The notes below the pieces were generated by a model, which saw only the letters and a list, made by a program, of their open reading frames with translations, was not told the origin of the DNA and ran no database searches. A DNA stretch of 64,000 nucleotides. It comes from Bilabrum cf. latius. Lineage: Eukaryota; Bigyra: Bicosoecida; Bigyra; Bicosoecida. This document shows positions 59,701 through 64,000 of this stretch, one piece after another. Within the stretch, counting starts at the first letter, position 1. Every line of letters begins with the position of its first letter. A program made the translations under genes and the position numbers. Location of the stretch: the NCBI GenBank assembly GCA_965178125.1, contig OZ237745.1, positions 310,001-374,000 of the forward strand. The letters run 5' to 3'.

Positions 59701-62295
59701 CAAGTGGGTGTGATTGAGAGCCCAAGTGGTAGCCTAGCCGAAAAGCTCCAGCAAACGGAAGGCCTCCCCAATTGCACGAATGCTTCGTTCCAGCGCTGGC
59801 AATGACACAGATTCAATGCCTTTGTGATTGCAGCCACCCCATTCACCTTGATTGTCCACCGCCTCAACCCGCACTTTGCGCCCAGTGGTCAATAGCATGA
59901 TCTGACTAGCGCATTGCGCCTGGTCTTGAACTGGTTTGCCGGCACAGTGCTGAGCCATGGATCGGGCCACCCTCAGCGACCACTACGAGCACTCCATTCC
60001 GGACACTGCGGCATCTACAAGAATGGTGGACTGCAGCAAGAGCTGCTGGTAGGCATGTAGGAGAACTCCTCTAGCTTCTTGAGGCATATCTCCAGCTGAA
60101 TCTGAACGAATTGCACCTACTACGGTCTCGAGATCAGTCTCTTTTGGTATCTTGGACATAGCGACATGGGCAGCCTGCCTAGCTTCGCTGATCCACAGCC
60201 GCATCAGAGACCCATGCTTGGCACATGCTGCAGCCTACAACACCTCGGATGCGTGCACCTATTCATGCATTTTTTCGTGCAAATCTCTCAGGTCCCGTGG
60301 TATCATGGCCTCGAAATCAGTGATCTAGCCAGCAAGCAGTGAACGTCTGGGTGATGACGGCAACACGAGGGGGTCTTTAATCGGCTCAAGCTCCGAGACG
60401 TTTGCAGTTCGGACGTGGCAGGCGGCCTGCAATGCATCCGGCTGCGCCGCGATGGTAGCGGCTTCGTATCGTACAATGCAAGACTCCTCGATTGCGCCAC
60501 TGAGTGGATCGGCTGCCCTGCCAGCGTTGGTACCGTTTGCACTGCCTGTACTGCTGCTATTGCGCGAAGCAGGCAATAAATCACTTGTCACACGTTGGTT
60601 TTCAAGCAGCAACATGCACCTGGCGTCCTTCCACGCACTCTAACTCTTGCCAGAGCCAAGGCTCTCAACCCCGGCATAAAACGCTGGATCATCCCTACGA
60701 TCTAGAATACTCCTGCCTCCGACTCGCGACCAAGAGGAGGACAGTCCCAGGGCCGGCATGCGAGCAAGGGCGGCAGCCACTGCCTCCCCGCCGCTTGATA
60801 GTGCGATTGCAGAGCGTGCAGCAGCCACATTTACACCAGTACTGAATAGGTCCGGGTCGTTATGCCTCGAGAATGATGTTAGTCGTGCAGCTTCATGCAG
60901 CCTCAGCACAGACATAGACTCTAAACTGGTCCTATGAATGGTGGCCAGGTCGACAGGCTTCAGCGGCAGCGCCGCGGCGCGATACATGTCCAGCGCAATC
61001 TTGCCTGCATGAAGATAGTCTGTCGCAGCTGAGCGTACCATAAATAGGACTTCAGGCCCTACTCGCAGTTGGCATGAGGCGCGAGGTTGCGACCGGATGC
61101 GACGCACAACCAGAGTCCGGAGTGCATGTGTCGCTAGATCTACTGTGCGACTATACCGCGGGCCGACAGCCGCGAGGTCACTCGATTGAGTATGAGAGGA
61201 AGTCATGCTATGCAGAGCCGTGGGACAAGCATGCTCTATTGTCGACCAAGCTATCTTCATGGCATTGTCGGCAGCTCCTGTAGATGCCCCAGCGAGCAGC
61301 ACGGGCCACAAGGCGAGGACCTTCGGGAAGCAGCCGAGGCGGTCCTGATCCTGAGCAGCGTGTTCCCGTGAATGCAGCCCAGGAGAAGGATCATCTCGCC
61401 CATGGATACCATAAGCATGGCGCTTGCTACAGTAAAACGCTGGAATATCGTTCCGGTTGCGTTGCGCTGCAGTGGATGTGCCAGCCGAGGTGATGAGTGG
61501 AGTGGGCAGCAGCCGACTGGCAGCACTGCTTGCAAGGGACAGCTTGTGGGCAGCTTCAAGCCATCTCCTAGATGCTTCTCTTCTCAAGCTTCTTGTACCG
61601 TCCTCATCCGGATTCTGTTGGTCATGGTCAATATGCTGCATTCTCAGGCTGGCCGACTAACTCGCGACGTGTAGTAATCTGTCGGCTGCAATGGTGTACA
61701 CCAAAGCTTGCTCGGCTGCCGATGACTAGTGCGAATATCGTGGAGCTAATGGAGACTGCAGGTACCTCACGAGGCCTTCAGCCCCCGAACCACTCATCCC
61801 GCCCGCGCCCCATTCGTTGGATTGGTCCCAGCCATAGCTTTGAGCGCACTCTGTCAGCGCCTGCCGAGCCTGTCGCACCATCTCATACGATACTCGGACC
61901 GACTCTTGCAACTCTACTGAAGCATGTGTAGCTATCATAAGCTACTGAAATGCATCACCCTGAGCGTGTGACGCTTCGCTCGTATTCATCACTGCTTCGA
62001 CTGCATTGTAGATCGTTTTGGTGATTGCAGGCACATCGTGCCGAAGCGAAAATATTGCGGTGTCATTCAATTCATGTGTGTGGCGGCAAGAGTAATATAA
62101 CCACATGGCATGCGTCTGGTCGTTTGTGTCAGGATCAAATACCCTGGACATGCTATTGATCCCAAGCAGCCTAGCTGCAACTACGCAGCAGCCTGAGGGA
62201 CCGGGCGACATACTGGTACTGGGCAGCCCATTCAATGGTCTTGCAAGCAGCGTGCATGCAACTAGACACTCCATTAAAATGGAAGCTACGTGCAT
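56770..62295 (-). CDS. Large protein with C-terminal aspartyl/asparaginyl beta-hydroxylase domain
   Basis: Seen: a single frame from ATG 62295 to TGA 56770-56772, 1,841 aa, with about 17 TAGs and no other stop. The N-terminus is moderately hydrophobic (ASILMECLVACTLLARPL) and may be a signal anchor. Residues 1-1500 are mostly helical, Ala/Ser/Arg-rich, with many Cys and no family I recognise. Near residue 1578 GSHVKPHGGPHNARWRLQLP, followed near 1648 by FYFDDALVHEVDFP, is the Asp/Asn beta-hydroxylase pattern: a first metal His in H-x-G, an Arg that binds 2-oxoglutarate, and a second His in the HEV motif. Known: this Fe(II)/2-oxoglutarate enzyme family hydroxylates Asp or Asn, often in EGF-like domains in the ER. 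A further conserved-looking block (PRAIVIIDTWPSAFLP) precedes the stop. Inference: modifies secreted proteins. A 5' exon is possible; the frame opens about 65 bp further upstream. Confidence 0.78.
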
Positions 62296-62840
62296 TTCTT
62301 TCAATTGAAGCCCAGTAGAAATCTTATTAGCGAAGAAGCCAAAACAGGCAGCTGCTAGGCATCAACTCGTTCTCCTGGTTCTCTACTTTCCGACTATAAG
62401 TGTGTGCTACTTCGGATGCAATTTTGATCTGGATCAGACCTTACAAAACAGAAAATCAGATTTAGTTAATTTTCGCCGAAGCCATTAAGTAAATCGAGGC
62501 TCCGAAAAACCATTAAGGAGGATATTACGAGTATAAATTTATGCAACGTTAGTTTGTAATTAAGTAGATAAACTCATTGGTGCCCTTTGTTTTTTAATTG
62601 GATGATTTTTTTTGTGCGTATTGGTCAGTTGCACTTCGCGCAGGCTACGTGGCAGGCATGAAACGGTCCCGGCGGGCACCTAAAACCACTTCCAGAAGAG
62701 TTAAATCGCGCACTAGTGTCTCCAATGGTTCATAGAAGGCTGCGGGGCCTAGTTATAGGGACCTCATATCTCACTATGAGAAGTAAGCAGAGAAGTGCAT
62801 CCCGCTAACCGCAGCAGCCCTCAAAGCCGAACTTGAAGCG
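62296..62840. other. AT-rich intergenic region
   Basis: Low GC, several oligo-T and oligo-A runs, stops in all frames. Likely promoter of the minus-strand hydroxylase gene and the 5' end of the transposon-like ORF. No RNA gene seen. Confidence 0.4.
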
Positions 62841-64000
62841 ATGATGGACGATGACCGCAAATTAGCGAAGGAGAAATGGTTGAATGTCAAGTATGACTCT
62901 GACGGAAAGCCTGTTTTGCCTTGCAAGGAGGTCGTGGGTGGTCATGGTGATGAAAAATCCTAGACAGCGCTGCTGCTGCGACAGCAAGCTCTCGCCGCCG
63001 TGCATGCCAGGTATCACGTGGTCGAAAAATCTGAGGCGATGCTGGCTGGAAATGTCTGGGCCAATCCTAAGCGAAGGCCGCCTATTCGCAGTAGATATGA
63101 TGACATGTTCAGCATTCTGGAGCGTAGCTCTGGTGCTGTGTTCATTGTGCCGAACGCTCTGGCAGAGAAACATGGTATGAAACCAGTTAATGATGGGCTG
63201 GTCTACGCAGAGGGCAGGATATTTGCTTTCGATTCTGTGTTCAAAAAGAACCAGAAAATGCCGGAAGGGAAGTAGCTAGAGCTGCACGTGCCGCCGCGCG
63301 GCATAGCGCGTCACTTCCGCGGAGGAGGGTAGACGACCGTGCTATCTAGCATGTCCAAGCAGAGCCAGGGTATTGCAGCTGATGTGCTCTATCGAATAAT
63401 CCTTGAGGTCGGGATGAAGTCAAACTCGGACGCGGGCGCGTCTAGGCTCCTGCAGATCAGAGCGTGGCCGGACATCATCCGAAAAGCTCAGGCTGCAGGA
63501 GCAGTGTCGCAGTCTACAATGAGGAATCGGCGAGTAGAAGCTGTCTCTGATGACAAAGATGGCATGCTTACCATTCTGCGAGAAAGCTTGCAAGGCGAGT
63601 ATCTTCAGATGGAGTTCGACGGGGGCAACATCAAGGGTGGGTAGTCATCCACCACCAAAGTGTTCGGAGTGTCGATCCGCAGCCTTTCAACTGGTAGGGA
63701 CTTCCTGGTAAGTCTGCAGTTAGTTGAGGGTTCTAGAGGTGCTGATGCTAAAGTGCTCCTTGAAAAGGCCTTAGAGCACGTTGGAGTATCGAAGGATCAA
63801 GTGGTGAGCATCGCGGCAGACGGCGCTGATGACAACCGGACTGCAACAGAGGCATTTGGCCTCTCAGTTGACGATATCGTGGTCTGCGCAAATCATGGCA
63901 TTGCCAGGTTTGCGTCAAATCTGCGGTCGAAGGTTCCATTTCTCAAGGAGTTCTATGCTAGACTGCAGAACATCTTCCGCGTTTCCGGGATGAAGGATCG
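62841..64000 (+). mobile_element. DNA-transposase-like ORF (hAT-like), cut by the window edge
   Basis: A single frame runs from ATG 62841 to the window end, crossed only by four TAGs (about 62958, 63273, 63330, 63642). Early part: basic/charged (RRPPIRSRYDD). Middle: LQMEFDGGNIKGG, which could hold the first catalytic Asp. Later: VVSIAADGADDNRTATEAFG and then VVCANHGIARFASNL, resembling the D-G-A-x-N and C-x-x-H block of hAT-type transposases. The match is by pattern only, and the C-terminal dimerisation region lies outside the window. An in-frame TAA shortly upstream bounds the ORF. The intact frame suggests a younger copy than the piggyBac relic. Confidence 0.5.

Noticed and set aside
461-64000. 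Reading every TAG-split ORF as a pseudogene or separate small gene
   Set aside because: Only TAG interrupts; TAA and TGA do not occur in these frames over tens of kilobases, the pieces keep one frame, and several TAGs are conserved between duplicates. Random decay would give all three stops and frameshifts.
461-64000. UAA also reassigned (as in ulvophyte algae and many ciliates)
   Set aside because: No clear in-frame TAA was needed inside any intact gene. TAA ends the CLU-like gene right after its RGG tail and the piggyBac ORF after its Cys finger.
1-64000. tRNA or rRNA genes, including a suppressor tRNA
   Set aside because: No cloverleaf with a convincing T-loop GGTTCGA-type block or rRNA core was found by eye; a covariance-model scan would settle it.

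Overview
The window is nuclear DNA of a eukaryotic microbe, probably a protist or alga. The signs are GT-AG introns of about 50-300 nt, very long open reading frames, signal peptides and N-glycosylation sites, Ser/Thr/Pro-rich stalks, and eukaryotic families (MACPF, ABCA transporters, piggyBac, FG-GAP, aspartyl/asparaginyl beta-hydroxylase). I cannot place the lineage from sequence alone. The central observation is that TAG is a sense codon here. With the standard code almost every gene breaks into pieces; with TAG open, twelve long genes or elements appear, each staying in one frame, and they end at TGA or TAA. I hand-counted more than 110 in-frame TAG codons. The longest case has about 39 TAGs and no internal TAA or TGA in about 3,740 codons. 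Comparison of paralogues suggests that TAG is Gln or Glu (three aligned positions each) and gives no support for Leu.

Layout: 0.46-2.9 kb (-) glycosyltransferase-like protein; 3.6-14.8 kb (-) giant CLU-like protein with TPR-like repeats and an RGG tail; 15.2-18.3 kb two MACPF genes, head to head, one intronless and one with four introns; 18.9-22.8 kb (-) large secreted or surface protein with a C-terminal membrane anchor; 23.7-26.3 kb decayed piggyBac-like transposon; 26.3-28.5 kb repeat-rich gap; 28.6-36.2 kb (+) full-length ABCA-type transporter; 36.5-39.5 kb (-) tandem-domain MACPF protein; 39.5-40.7 kb repeat-bearing gap; 40.7-45.9 kb (+) membrane-anchored FG-GAP protein with mucin-like linkers and microexons, all introns phase 0; 46.5-47.9 kb (+) fourth MACPF gene; 48.2-55.8 kb (-) second ABCA transporter, an inverted near-copy of the first; 56.8-62.3 kb (-) large protein with a C-terminal Asp/Asn beta-hydroxylase domain; 62.8 kb to the end (+) a second DNA-transposase-like ORF cut by the window edge.

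Taken together this is a secretory and cell-surface gene neighbourhood. It holds four secreted MACPF pore-former relatives, two very similar lipid-type ABCA pumps, large surface proteins and enzymes that modify secreted proteins. The two ABCA genes each converge on a MACPF gene with about 300 bp between their 3' ends, giving a mirror-image arrangement around the FG-GAP gene. A joint role (for example membrane attack plus membrane remodelling or self-protection) is only an inference from position.
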